A DNA stretch of 64,000 bases from positions 18,600,257-18,664,256 of the forward strand of contig NC_089277.1 in NCBI RefSeq assembly GCF_963678975.1, given 5' to 3'. Position numbers and translations under genes: made by a program. The notes beneath the pieces were generated by a model that was not told where the DNA came from, made no database searches, and worked only from the letters and a program-made list of their open reading frames with translations. Source of the stretch: Dysidea avara. Lineage: Eukaryota > Porifera > Demospongiae > Dictyoceratida > Dysideidae. Positions within the stretch are counted from its first letter, which is position 1, and each line of letters begins with the position of its first letter. Of the stretch, positions 48,785 to 62,700 are shown piece after piece.

Positions 48785-50008
48785 CACACTCACACTTACT
48801 CATATGCAGAGAATATTTGTTACTGCTGGTTACCCACTTATCCTCCCCACATGAACTGTAGCTGTATCACTGAGTGATGTACAGGACATAGAGGATCCCC
48901 TCAACAAGGTGGAAGCTGGTCTGGTGGGGGGAGATATCCCATTACAGTCAGTACATATTAAAGCTAAACTGATTGACCTGGCAGCTCAGGTGAACACAAC
49001 ATCTCCTCACATACACTCCATATTGTTCTATAGGTGATAGTGTTACAAGCTTATAAGAACTTCAGTAAGAAGCCAATTGAGGCCAAGTATGTGTTCCCAT
49101 TGGATGACATGGCAGCTGGTATGTGTGTATACTTCATAGTCAATGATATAGTGTTGTATGTGTTGTAGTGTGTGGGTTTGAGGCATTCATCAATGGTAAA
49201 CACATTGTTGGTGAAGTGAAGGAGAAGGAACAAGCACACAAGGAGTACAGGGAGGCCATTAGTCAGGGACATGGAGCCTACCTCATGGATGAAGAGACTC
49301 CAGTATGTGTTGTGTTGTGTAGTGTAGTGTGTGTGTTTGTGTGTGTAGTGTAGTGTAGTGTAGTGTTGAAACAAATAGTAATTTTACTATTCGAATGGTT
49401 GTGAACAAAACAACCGAATACTCAATTATTCTTTAAGCTTATACTTCTATTGAATGAGTACTTAAACCTTTTGTTTGGGAGCAAGGTAAAGCAAAGCCTA
49501 AAAGCTAGTTCTATCTTTTCTAAAATAAAATTTTTACAGCAGATACATCACTTCATTCACAAATTTAAGTTTCAAGTCTGGCTATTCCTTCTGAATACAG
49601 TGTACAAAGTGATAACAATTAATCAAATAGTGTGTTAACAAATCAAATAGTGTCATGCCAACCGAATAGTGTCATGCCGACCGAATAGTCAAATAACCGA
49701 ATAATCGTTTCAGCACCAGTGTAGTATGATCTAGTGTTTGCATACGTGTGTGCGCACATGCATGCATGCATAAGAAGCGAAGTGTTCGATGCACCTGTCC
49801 ATAAAATCTATGCATATCTGCCTGACCCCTATAGAATGTGTTCACGGTCAGTGTTGGTAATCTCCCACCTGGGGCTAGTGTCCTGATCAAGATAACATAT
49901 GTTGCTGAGTTGTTGGTGGAGGGTGAGAATATTGTGTTCAGCCTACCAGGATCTGTAGCTCCATGGAAGAAGGATGCTGCTCTTGATACTACCACACAGG
50001 TGTGTATT

Positions 50009-50040
<32 letters not shown>

Positions 50041-52215
50041 TGCGTGCGTGTGTGTGTGGGTGTGTGCGCGCACGCGCGCGCACTTGTGTCATTTAATGGG
50101 TGAGATGGTTAGGTTCATGGAAGACTTTGAATCCCTACATCTTCATAAGGCATAATGCAACCTCTTGTGGGATACCAGGTTTGTCTGCACTAGCCTACAT
50201 ACCTGCACAGTGTACACTGCACAGATAGTCTTCTTTCCATGGGTAGCCTATGTAAAAGACAGCTAAAGGTTTATTTTGTGTGTTTTTATGTTGTAAAAAA
50301 TCACCAAAAAAACAGTGTTATAGAGTAGTTATATACTTATAACCAGTAGATGCATCAGATAGATGTTGATAAAACTCAACAGTAAAAAAGTTAATGCAAG
50401 TTGGAGTTTGGAGAATCTGGGTATCGATCCCAGTACCTCCTGCATGCGAAGCAGGCGCTCTACCATTTGAGCTAATTCCCCAATTGATTGTATGTAGTCT
50501 ATGTACTGTCTATTAACACATTTTAATATATAAGGCATCAGATAGTTTAAATAAGTTTAAGAACAATTTAGATAATTACTGGCATCAAATTGAATATGGA
50601 CAGACTAAAAGGCCCTCGGCCTATTATTAAGTTACCTGTAATGGTTGTACGTTGTCCATAGTTTAATACTAATACTAAGGCAAGGTTGTGATACATTAGT
50701 ATACATCACATGCATATCTCCTATAGACTGATGTGGATAAAGTCAAGGTCACTAAACAAGGGTGAGTAAACAAATGCATGAGTCAACTTTTGTTTGTTTG
50801 TACACCATCCAGTCTTCACATGTCATATTCCTTCTAGTGATGTTAGTGTTCAAGTGGCTGTGGAGATGCCATTCAAAATCAGAACAATTGAATCACCAAC
50901 TCATAAGCTAAGAATTAAAGTATGCTAGTATATACAAACTTATAATTATGCTTTTATGTTTTCAAATATGTGATACATTTTACCAGTCATTTGTTCTTTA
51001 ATCTGTGTACAAGTTTGTATGTATATGTGTTTGTTCATTAATTCTGAGTTTTGCTATGTAAGTTGCTTCCATGCTACTGTGTACATATGTCACTTCTATC
51101 CACAGAAAACAGCCACCAAAGCAGTGGTTGAGATGTGTGAAGGAGATGATGGATTAGGAGATGGATTTCAGCTACTAGTTGGACTGGCAGAAATTCACGT
51201 CCCCAGAATGTGGGTGGAGGAGAATGATCAGTCACATCATGTGAGATCATGTGATCCTCCTATCAAGTTTTAACTACTAGTCATCACTAGGCGTGTATGC
51301 TGACATTTTATCCTGAATTTGAGGCTGAGTCCATCGTGGATAATGAGATCATCTTTTGTCTTGACTGCTCTAACTCCATGAAGGTACTAACATGTGTATG
51401 CATATATCATCTCTCACACTGAAAATTTATAAAGTTGTAATTGCCATCCTTAAATTATGGGTTTTGTTTACAAGAAAGTTGTCGCAGAAAGTGTTGTATG
51501 ATATTGCTCATGTACAAACTGTGTACTGTATATTATGTTGAAATGATGGAGCTTATTTATTTATTGTCATGCATGGTAGGGAGAGACATTGGTCAGTGCA
51601 AAGAAAGTTCTTCTACTAACACTTCATCATTTGCCTCCAAAATGTCTCTTTAATGTGATCACCTTTGGAGCAGGTAAACAATGCATAATGAGAGTAACAA
51701 TATTAGTAGTGAGTTACGTGTGTATGTATTATATTTCCAGCTTATGATGAGCTGTTTCCTTCCTGTCAGCCAAAGAGTAAAGAGACTGTTACAGCTGCCA
51801 CTAACTACATACAGGTACATATAGTACACATGTCTACATATCCAATACAATACTTGTAGGATGCTACAGCTACTATGGGTAGTACAGATGTGTGGAGACC
51901 ATTGAGGTCACTACTGCTATTATCCAGTGGAAGTGGTGCAGACTCGTCCACTCTCCCTCCTCGTAATTTGTTCCTTGTGACTGATGGACATATGACAGAA
52001 GAACAGCCAACACTACAGGCCATCAGACAAGCAATACACACCACCAGGGTGTTCACTTTTGGAGTAGGGTAAGTTTGTGATGTGTAACTACTAGTGTTTG
52101 AGTGTGAGTTTGTGTAGGAAAACTGCTAATCGTCACTTCCTGAAGTCCATGGCTAGAGTTGGTGCAGGATATGAAGAATTCTTTGATCCTAAGACCAAGT
52201 CAAAATGGCAAAGAA

Positions 52216-52260
<45 letters not shown>

Positions 52261-55200
52261 TGTGTGTCTGTGTGTCTGTGTGTCTGTTTGTCTCTGTGTG
52301 TCTGTGTGTGCGTGTGTGTGGTGCAGTGTATAGGTATTGCATTATCACATATTTCTGGACATACTCAGGTAAAGTCACAACTGAACAAGGCATTTGAACC
52401 AGCTCTCACTTCAGTGAAGGTGATGTGGCAACAGTTTGATGAAAATGCTCCTAAACCACTCCAGGTAGTGATTTACAGTATTTGGAGTAGAGAAAAAGTA
52501 TATGTGTTGGTGTAGTACATATAGTGTAATTTAAAATATTTAGTTTGAAAATGAAGTTGGGTTTTAGTAATTAAAAAGTAGAGAACTTATATGAGTGATG
52601 GTAACATAGCTATGTGGGTAATCTCTACCTAGCATAATGAGCAACATCCACAATGACATTTCTTGACATGGCGATTATGTTTTTTGTTTATTATCTATGA
52701 TGTCACAAAACAAAATGGTCACCGTAGTGTGGGGACTTTGTACAGGGAGGTATTGGGCGAGATAGTGTTTCCATATGGTAGTGTTTATGAATATGAATAA
52801 GGTCGAAGGTGAGGCGTATAGTATATAAATAAGCCTATTTGTGTCTGAATTAAAAATTTTGGTCTGCGATCCTTGTTGGAGCATGTTTTGCACCGTCACG
52901 GTGCGTGTACTACTTCTTACCTTATTATCTAGTGGATTTATGTGTAAAAAACTACAGACAACACCAGGGGCGGTGGAGCAGGCCAAATTGTGAGGGGGCC
53001 AGGCCAGCTGTAAGTTGAAGACCACAAAAAAAGGTCACAACTGCAGCCTGCTGACAATAGCTGCTCTCCACCAATTATATCTCCTTATTTATAACTATAC
53101 ACACATGTAGCTAAGTAATTTGCTACACTGCTTCTCTGAATACTGTGACTGCTCTATTAGAGTATCCAGATCCTGACTGTTCTATTAGAGTATCTCGATC
53201 TTTTCTTGCAAACAGTGTCCCAAAAAGTGGGGGGCCCCCCTGGCCCCCTCGTCTCCACCGCCTATGGACAACACTCATTTTGAATACTGTGTGCCAAAGT
53301 CTCTGAAGCCCACACACTAACGTGGCCATTTGTCAATTATGATGTTGAATATCAAATTTCATCATTGTAGATATCATCCATAGGAAGAATACTTGTACCA
53401 TGCTATAAATCCTTGCTTGTCAAAATACAAATCACAGAAAAAAGACCGATATACTCTAATAGAACAGTCAGTAACTTTAATAAAAAAACAATCAGGCAGC
53501 TGACTGTTTTATTAGAGTAAGTTGATCATTTTAACCAGCAAAGATTGATAGTCTCTACTTCAGCCACTTATTAATTACCCATAAAGTGGACATTTATAAC
53601 ATACAGTAGGAACTGAGGCATTAATTTTGAGCATGATAGGCAATTTTTTTGAGCACTGCTCAAAAGCATAATAGGTAAAATAGAAACATAATTGGTGGGT
53701 CCCTACATCTGTTCAATGCCATTGCATTGTACCAAAAAGGCACATGCCACATGAGTCTGTTATTGTGGCTGAATTTGTGGCCTTACAATGCATTGTTTAG
53801 CCTTTAGCCTTGCGACAGTGGCAGGCTGACAGGAAGGTCAAGGAAATGTTACACTATGCTATAGTTTGTTGTGTGGGTCCAGGTAATTAAGTCACCTGTT
53901 CTTTTTTCTGTGTGTGCATAAGAATTCATCACCTTTTCTGTTGATAGTGCGAGGGTTGTGACAGGTTAAAGTCAATCAAAACAGTTGGTGCATGTAATGA
54001 TGCAAGAAGCTTTAGTATACAAGACAATTCTGCTGAAGAGAATATTTTCTGCCTGCCAGCAAAATGTTACCCGACATTTTTCATGCCTGCACACTCTTAT
54101 ATATGTCTGCCAAATAGGAACTTGTTGGGCTGAAACAATGTTGAACAGTGAAAAATCAAGCCTTAGCCATATCGAGTTGTGCTTGTCTGAAGGCAGGTAG
54201 GCGGGCAGTCAAGCAGGCAGGCAGGCAGACAGTCAGTCAGTCACATGGTAGAAAGTTCCATTGAATAAATTTTTTTTGTAGTAAGCATTTAGGGTCATAC
54301 TGAAGGCACTTCTGGGATTGTTTGTACCTATCCAATACTGCCAAGGTGCCAGGATGGTATTGTGAAGCTGGTTTTTGAGTGATATTTTTGGCCAGAAAAT
54401 TCCAAACCTCCATGATCCCTAATATACAATACTATCTTATGATAATTATACTACACCACTTCTGTGACATCGAGTGGTAACACTTAATTAGGAGATACAA
54501 TAGCAACTTTTATGTGATTGTGAGGTATTTTGTTTGTGTGGGAAAAGCATATGACCCGATGACCAGACAGTCTACACAGCTCTAGCCTTTAAACTTAGTA
54601 ACATGCAGTATGCATAGAATGTTTATTTAAAGACCTTTTGCAAAAATTACAGTAAATGTTGTTCAAAGTAGAATGCCATGGTTCTATATTAACTCCTAAC
54701 TTTATGCATTGGCTGCTCTTATATAATAACACATAAAGGAAGTGATTGTGGGTTTTAATATTTAAACTGTTCAACAGTTCACTGTTATTTTGTATGCTTT
54801 AAATAACCACATGTATAATATGATTGATGATATACTCAACACAGAGTAAATGGGGTGGCTGTCTACACACTATGCATACTCTGGTAAATCATTAACTACC
54901 CTAACAGAATGATCACTTGGTGCTAATATATGGAGAAGTGTTGATAACCAACATTTGTCCATTGGCTCAAGTGTTTTAAAATATTAATTATCTGGTTGAA
55001 GTTGTGTATGTGTTGCTTGAATACTACTGTATGTCTTTAGCTGGTTTAAACTGTAGTAGAATAAGGTGTGTGCTTACTGTAATAATAAATCAATAGAGTC
55101 AAAGCTGTTGTAGAATTATTCAGATAAATTCTATAGCTATTATTATTTGAAGTATACATGAATAGCATCACACTGTGTGTGATAACCATGTGTTGTTTCA

Positions 55201-55302
55201 TCATACAGGCACCTCAGGAGATAGTGTCACTGTTTAGTGGATCACGTCAAGTGGTCTATGGGTTTGTACCTCACTGTCTTCAGGTGTGTGTGTGTGTGTG
55301 TG

Positions 55303-55339
<37 letters not shown>

Positions 55340-56641
55340 CGTGTGTGCGTGTGTAGTGTGTGTTTGTAGTGTATATAGTGCGCAAAATGGTTTTGAATTT
55401 ATAAATCATTACAGACCACATTGAAGGCAAAAATTGGTAGAAAAGAAGTTGAGACAATGGTGTCTACATCAGAGATGGGAATTACCCATGGGAAGGTATT
55501 TACATACTATTGCTTGTATGAATCATGTTAAATTTTGCACTTATAACAACAATACAATTAGGTATTTTATGTAACGATTGTTTTATCATTAGGTTTTACA
55601 TCAGTTAACTGCTCGTGCTATCATCAGAGACTGGACAGATGGATCTCTTGATGCTGACCGAACCCAACACGAGGTTGGTGCCAAATATGTACTGTGTATG
55701 CTTTGTAATGTGTTCTGTCTGTGTGCACAATTTGTGGGATATCACATGCTGTACACATGCAGATCATCAAACGTGACCGCAAGTCTTACATCATCAACAT
55801 CAGTAAGGAATACTCCATTGTGTCCCAGTTCACTAGCTTTGTAGCCATTGAGAAGAGAGAGAAGGTGTGAACTATTATTACCAGTAACTGTATTGCCAAT
55901 TGACACTTGTTGACAGGATGAGAAGTTTGAACAATCAAAAGGACCTTCTATAGCAGAACTAGTTGACAAAGAGAATGTTGATACATTACAATACATCGGT
56001 TGGGAGGTTGATCAGTCTAAGGACTTATCCAAGGTGAATAATCAAATACATGTAATTCTAAGATATTGATGGCATTGTGTCTGTTTATATATATTGTAGG
56101 AGACTGAGCTACACTTGATGACATTTACAGAGAGTGTTAGTAGTGATCCTGATTCATTTGGTACTGGAGCAAAGTTGAAAGAAACTTTTGATAAACTAAT
56201 GCAGGAAGCAAAACAGCATTTACAAGCAACCCATATGGAGAAATCCAGAGTTAGTATTATGCAGTTACATATTAAGGTTCTAGTGTGTGTGTGTGTGTGC
56301 GTGTGCGTGTATGAACTTTTACATGTACATAACTTGTTAACATGTTGTCTGTTACCCTACAGGCAGTGGAGGCAATGGTGACATATTATGTTGATATTGA
56401 AGAGTATGATAAGGGTAGAGCTGTAGTAGAGGACTATGTCAGTGAGCTGTCATTAGAGAGCGCCAGTGAAATGGCCAGTACATTTTCAAAGTACGTACAA
56501 TGTAACCACTTATCTATATTTGTCATTAAGTATATTTACTGCTTTAAAGCCAGGTGGGCCTACACCTAGCCTGTGCAATTGACTATGGTCCTGAAATTGC
56601 TTTCCTATTTCGTATGCTGGCATGTATGCTTTTACATATGT

Positions 56642-56727
<86 letters not shown>

Positions 56728-59700
56728 GTGGGCCCATCTGCAAAAGGTTTTCCCGAAGGCTTCATGTGCAACGTATGTATAAATGCCACAAATATAATTA
56801 TTCAACTCACAGTACCATTAGCCTTCTGTAAGGTCCTTTTTGGTGTCACACATCTCTGAGAAGGTTGTATAGGTTTTTCTATGCATGTTCTGTACAGGTT
56901 TATTATCAGCAGGACCCTGTGGTATAGACAAAATCTATATTTTAAAGTTATAGGTAATGGGTCATTCCATGTCAAATCACCGAGGAATTGTAGGATCACC
57001 TCTTGGATTTTTACGAAACTTGGTGTGTTTGTAGTACCTATGGTGCTCATCATCCATACCAATTTTTAGCCTCATATACTGCATAGTTTCTGATATATGA
57101 CCACAAATATTTTGAATATTTCATGAACAATTGGACCGTCTTGAGTTACAGAATCAACTGTAGCTCACCACTGTGTTAATATTTTAAAATAAAAATTTCA
57201 GCGATTAAAGACTGTTAATTTATCTTTCAAGTAATCCATAAACTATGGGGTATCAATTTAATTAAGGTTCAAAAAGGCTCCATTAAAAACTATAATCCTT
57301 AATATTTCAAAAAGTGCTGCTCCAAATTCTTTGAATTTTTTAGAAACTGATAATTAGGTTATGGTCTATTGCTGGTTAAAGTTTTGTGGTGGGGCCACAA
57401 TGGGTTCAAGAGATATAATTAAATATGTTGTGGTATGTAGTGGAATTTTGTATTCTATTATTGCTATATGAGAGTGTACACCTCTAATAACCACTCCTGA
57501 TAAGGCCATGCCAACTTTGTCTTACACAATGAAGGTGTCCAAGTATAGTGCAACCTGTGTTAGTGACCACCTGTATTGAAAGACCACCTGTGTGCTGATA
57601 TTTATTTAGTTGCATAGTTTTCAAATACAGCCAGCTTATATAGCTTGCAAAGGCAGCACAATGACCAGCTAATGACACCACGTCAGTTGTTCAATTGAAC
57701 ATGTAGTAACATACCTGCTACTTACTTTGGGTATGGTAGCAATGAAGATTATTCGAGAGAACAGGGACATTGCTTTCAACTCTCACGTACAATCCCTGGT
57801 ACGAGAAAACTGTACTCTTTTGTGCCAATTTCAGATAGCAGAGTGGAAATAAAATTTTACTCATAATCTGATGTTTTCAGGAAAGAGAGAGTTCCACCAG
57901 AATTGATTGCTGAATTTGTCACTTGTATACACATGAAGAGAATTGTGGTTAGCTTGTGTGCTTGAAGTTTGCAGTGACACTAAGGAAGTGAAACTGATGT
58001 TTCTGTCCATCAAACTCGTTCAAGTATCCAGAGCCCCAGAATATCCACACTACACCAATGGATGACATTCTCTCATAGACCCAAGGACAAGAAGTGGTCA
58101 TGTGTACTCTCATAACTCTGACAAAACGAAATGACTTTTGCTACCTAACAGCATCACACTGTATCACCACAGTAACAAACTTGTATTACATGCCTTTGTC
58201 TAAACTTGTTTATATATGCATAAATTTAACTTGCAGTTGAATCAAAAGAGTCTTGTGTGTCTGCAAGCCTAAATCAGCAGAATGGACTTCGAGGTGTGCA
58301 ATACTACATGGGGATATCTGCTATAGTACTGTAAACACCGCTAGCTACCTATCTCATAATCCCATAGAGACCCCACGCTGAAACTTTTGCAACTAATAGG
58401 TGAATGTCTGACAAGTAAATTCTAATCAGCATGTTTTGGTAGACCAAAGATTAGGAGACATGGCTAATTATCAACTTCATCAAATTAAATATACCAAACA
58501 AAAGCTTATTCTTTTGAGCTTTAAAGTGGTGCAATTCATTTTAAAAACACCCAAGTTATGATGCTTTGAATCGTCACAAGTATAGCAAAAAAATAGAATA
58601 CTTAATAAGCTATTTCTGAGAAGCTATACAGGCAATGGGTGAAAGGACAAATATGACCACTTGGGCTACCCACACACCGAATTTCATCCAATTCTGAGGA
58701 GGTCATGTGCAAAACTGTGGTGAACTGATATGGAATTACCCATACAGTAAATCCAACTAAATAAATTGCAGTACAAAGGTGGTCTTTCAATACAGGTGGT
58801 CACTAATACAGATTGCACTGTACTTGGACACCTTCATCGTGTAAGACAAAGTTGGCATGGCTTTATCAGGAGTGGTTATTAGAGGTGTACACTCTCATAT
58901 AGCAATAATAGAATACAAAATTCCACTACATACCACAACATATTTAATTATATCTCTTGAACCCATTGTGGCCCCACCACAAAACTTTTACCAACAATAG
59001 ACCATAACCTAATTATCATTTACTAAAAAATTAAAAGAATTTGAAGCTCCACCGTTTGAAATATTAAGGATTAAAGTTTTCAATGGAGCCTTTTTGAACC
59101 TTAATTAAATTGATATCCCATAGTTCATGGATTACTCGAAAGATCAATTAACAGTCTTTAATCGCTGAAATTTTTATTTTAAAATATTAACACAGTGGTG
59201 AGCTACAGTTGATTTTGTAACTCAAGATGAACTAATTTTTCATGAAATATTCAAAATATTTGTGGACATAAATCAGAAACTATGTGGTGTATGAGGCTAA
59301 AAATTGGTATGAGTGATGAGCACCATAGGTACTACAAACACACCAAGTGTCGTCAAAATCCGAGAAGTGACCCTACAATTCCTTGGTGATTTGACATAGA
59401 ATGACCCTAATGCCTTTGAATGGATACTGTTCCACAAATAAACAGGAAAGGTACACATTTAGTAAGTGGCAAGGAAAAAAGTATTTGTACTCAGTTACTC
59501 CTACTGACGGTTTACACTGATGCCACAACATCCTAATGACTTCTATTTTATAATTAAGGCCATTCCCATTTGAAAAGTTGTTGTTCAGATCTTGTTGCAA
59601 GCCAAATAGGCCGGTTGGTAGGTCGGATAATAAATGGAAAAAAAAAATTTATACTGCACTGCACTGTCTGCAGTCAAATCAAATTACAAGCCATTGAAGG

Positions 59701-62700
59701 ATATATAACTATATAGCACACTAAATACTGAAGTTTTGGCATAGCATAGGTTTCCTTCGTCAGAGGGTGGGGCACTGGCCTAGACAGATGTATGTAACTA
59801 TAGTGTGCTCAGTGACTGTTCTATTAGAGCATCATGATCATTTTGCAACAGCTAGAAATTAAATTCACATGTCAGATTTTTTCTATTTATGATTAAAATT
59901 GAGTTGCGGGTCCGAGCAACAACTTTTCAAGTATGTAGGTATGGCCTAACCACTACTATGTATTTAGGTTTTTTTGATATTTCAGTTTGGGCCACAATGT
60001 ACATTAGTATCGTGGCTTTGTGATTACCTAGGTATGATTCAAGATATTTGCATTGGCCTTGTATGTTGGAAGAACTAATAAAGTTTTTCAACTTGAATGG
60101 TGTGTTTGACAATCTCAAAAGAAAGATAAAGTGTAACTTTGAATGCTAAAGAATTTACATAAGAAATACTATGAGACAATTGAGTTTGTGCATGGGTATT
60201 TGTATTATGAAGGTGCATTGTTTTGTAACATGTGATTAATTATATGAACAGTTGAATAATTATTAACCGACAATTGTTTGCGCAAAATGGATACGTATTC
60301 GGTATTCAAATTGCAGCGCACCATTAACCTAATTGTTATTTGTTTCAGAAATGTTCATGATAAAATTGATGAAGCTCAGAAAGCAGGTGCAATGTATAGT
60401 ATTACTGTGATAAATATGCATATATACATATACATATATCTTGTATGCACACTTATCTTTTTAATGACCATTGACCATACCATGCAAACATATAGCATCA
60501 ACATTTCAATTGTGAATTGGTTGTCTAGTTAGATACGTACAACTAAAATTTGGTAGGTATACAAAACAAAACAAACAGCACACAGCTTGATTCTTGTATT
60601 GTGTAGGACACTGGCACATTTATGTGTGTACAGAACATGTACATGGAATGGGAACCTGTCATTGCTGCTAATGCCGTTTTTGTTACTAGCTATTTGAGAG
60701 ATTTTTTTTTTGTATTGAGACATGCTCCTAATTAACAAGTCAAACACTCTTACAGGACGTCTTACTCTCGTTATCAAGACATTAACTGGTCAAACAATCA
60801 CTAGAGACTTGCCACCCAGAGCAACCATTGCAGACCTGAAGGCCAGGTTACAGAAAACAGAACACATTCCACCTGACCAGCTATATCTGTTGTTTGGTGG
60901 AAAACTGCTAACAGATTTGCGCACTTTAGCTGATTATAAAATGCAGTCAGGTGATACTGTTCACATGGTACTGAGACTAGGAGGAGGTATACAGTGTACA
61001 TGTGCAGTGTATGTTGTACTTACATATATGAATATTTCCAGCTAATGTGGAATTTTACTTTTTGGATAAGTACACATCAGAGATCAAATACGAATTAATG
61101 TGTTTTTGCCTGACAAGAATGTGTAGTATACTTAGAATCACAACACATAGTGGTGCATTCCTTGTCCCCAGGTATTACACACATTTTACTATAATTATAT
61201 ATCCACACATTTTAGGCAAATTACTCAATACGTGGTATGGTAGTGTTACAACTATTGTGTGTGCATGCATGTGTGCGTATGTACATGTGCATGCGTGCGC
61301 GTGTGTGATTTACAATGTATGATGTTATTGTGTAGCACCCCCTAAGCCGAAGAAAAAGTATAAAGAAAGTCTTGGTGCATCAGCTGTTAGTGATGCTGGA
61401 AGGCTCCAGTTCAAAGTACGTAAGAATGCACAAGTACCTAATATATTTGACATTTACTGATATCTCAATTTTCCATTGTATTGCTTTCAAAAATTATTAA
61501 ACATCCAAAGTGGTGGTTATGTGTGAGAATATTTATCGTGTGCTTTGATTCAAACTTATTACGTTAAAAGGTGGTGAAAAAACTAGCCTATTTGACCTCT
61601 CACAAGGTATAGAGCATCACTTGCACATGGAGTGATGCTTCTTTCCTGTCCACACTCTAAAGAGCACAGGCACTATATTGTGCCATGCCAGACTTATAAG
61701 TACACTAAATATAGTTCCTGTTAGGCTTGCATTCAATATGTTGTACATGTTGAAATTGTTGTACAGTTTTAATGTTTTTGACGACATCTTATACATATTG
61801 CACAATGTACAAATTATTATACAGGAAGATTCAGTGGCTTTAGATCAAACAGGCTCACATGCTAGTGATGGAGATGTTCCAGTGAGGAAAATGGGACAGA
61901 GAAAATCAGCAAGATGGTCTTCTTCTAAGAGTTTATTAGTTTCTGAACCAAAAAGGAGGTCACTTAGCAAACATGGTAAAGCAACGCTTCACTGATTCAA
62001 CTGTATGATACAAAACTACGTATAGAGAACTGTTGTGTACTGTGTATTTATGGTGCTTACCAACATACACTTGCATGCCGTATCATATTACAGTACAATG
62101 TATTTGAGTGAAATTTGCTATCAGTGAAGATTTGCAATATAAAATAAATTTATAATTGTACTTGTTGTCGTTACATATATAGGGAGTAGAGACCTTTAGA
62201 CGAAAAACTCTTGCTGTTAAGGAGAAAAGTGACTTTTCTGTATTAGAGTATATGACAGATTCTGTTCTTATAGAATATATTCAGTAGCTATGTGTATGTT
62301 ATATTATAAACCTGTATGCTGCAAGTGTGACATGGTAATATGTAGTGAGAATTGCATCATGCACTATAAAATAGAAATTAAAATAATACATACACCTACA
62401 AGTGTGTATTATATTTTGATACAACAAAGCAGTTTAATAATATAAGTGTAAGGAGTCAACTGTTGTAACATTTTGTTTGCTCACATGTTAAATGTGTGGA
62501 AAAGACATGCAAATCCGGTCACATATATTTATCTCATACAGATACTTCTGGCTGGTTTGCAACAGAACAACATCAAGTCTCAGAGCAAGATAGGAGCAGA
62601 GGATACTTAGACTTAGAACCAGTAGACACTAATGAAAGGTGGAAAACGTTGGATGATGAGATTGCTGCCTACAGTAATGCAAACTCTTTGTTCTGTCTGC

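Noticed and set aside
50329-50538. 69-codon minus frame containing [19 protein letters not shown]
   Set aside because: This is the well-known false translation of a tRNA-Ala gene; the tRNA itself is annotated.
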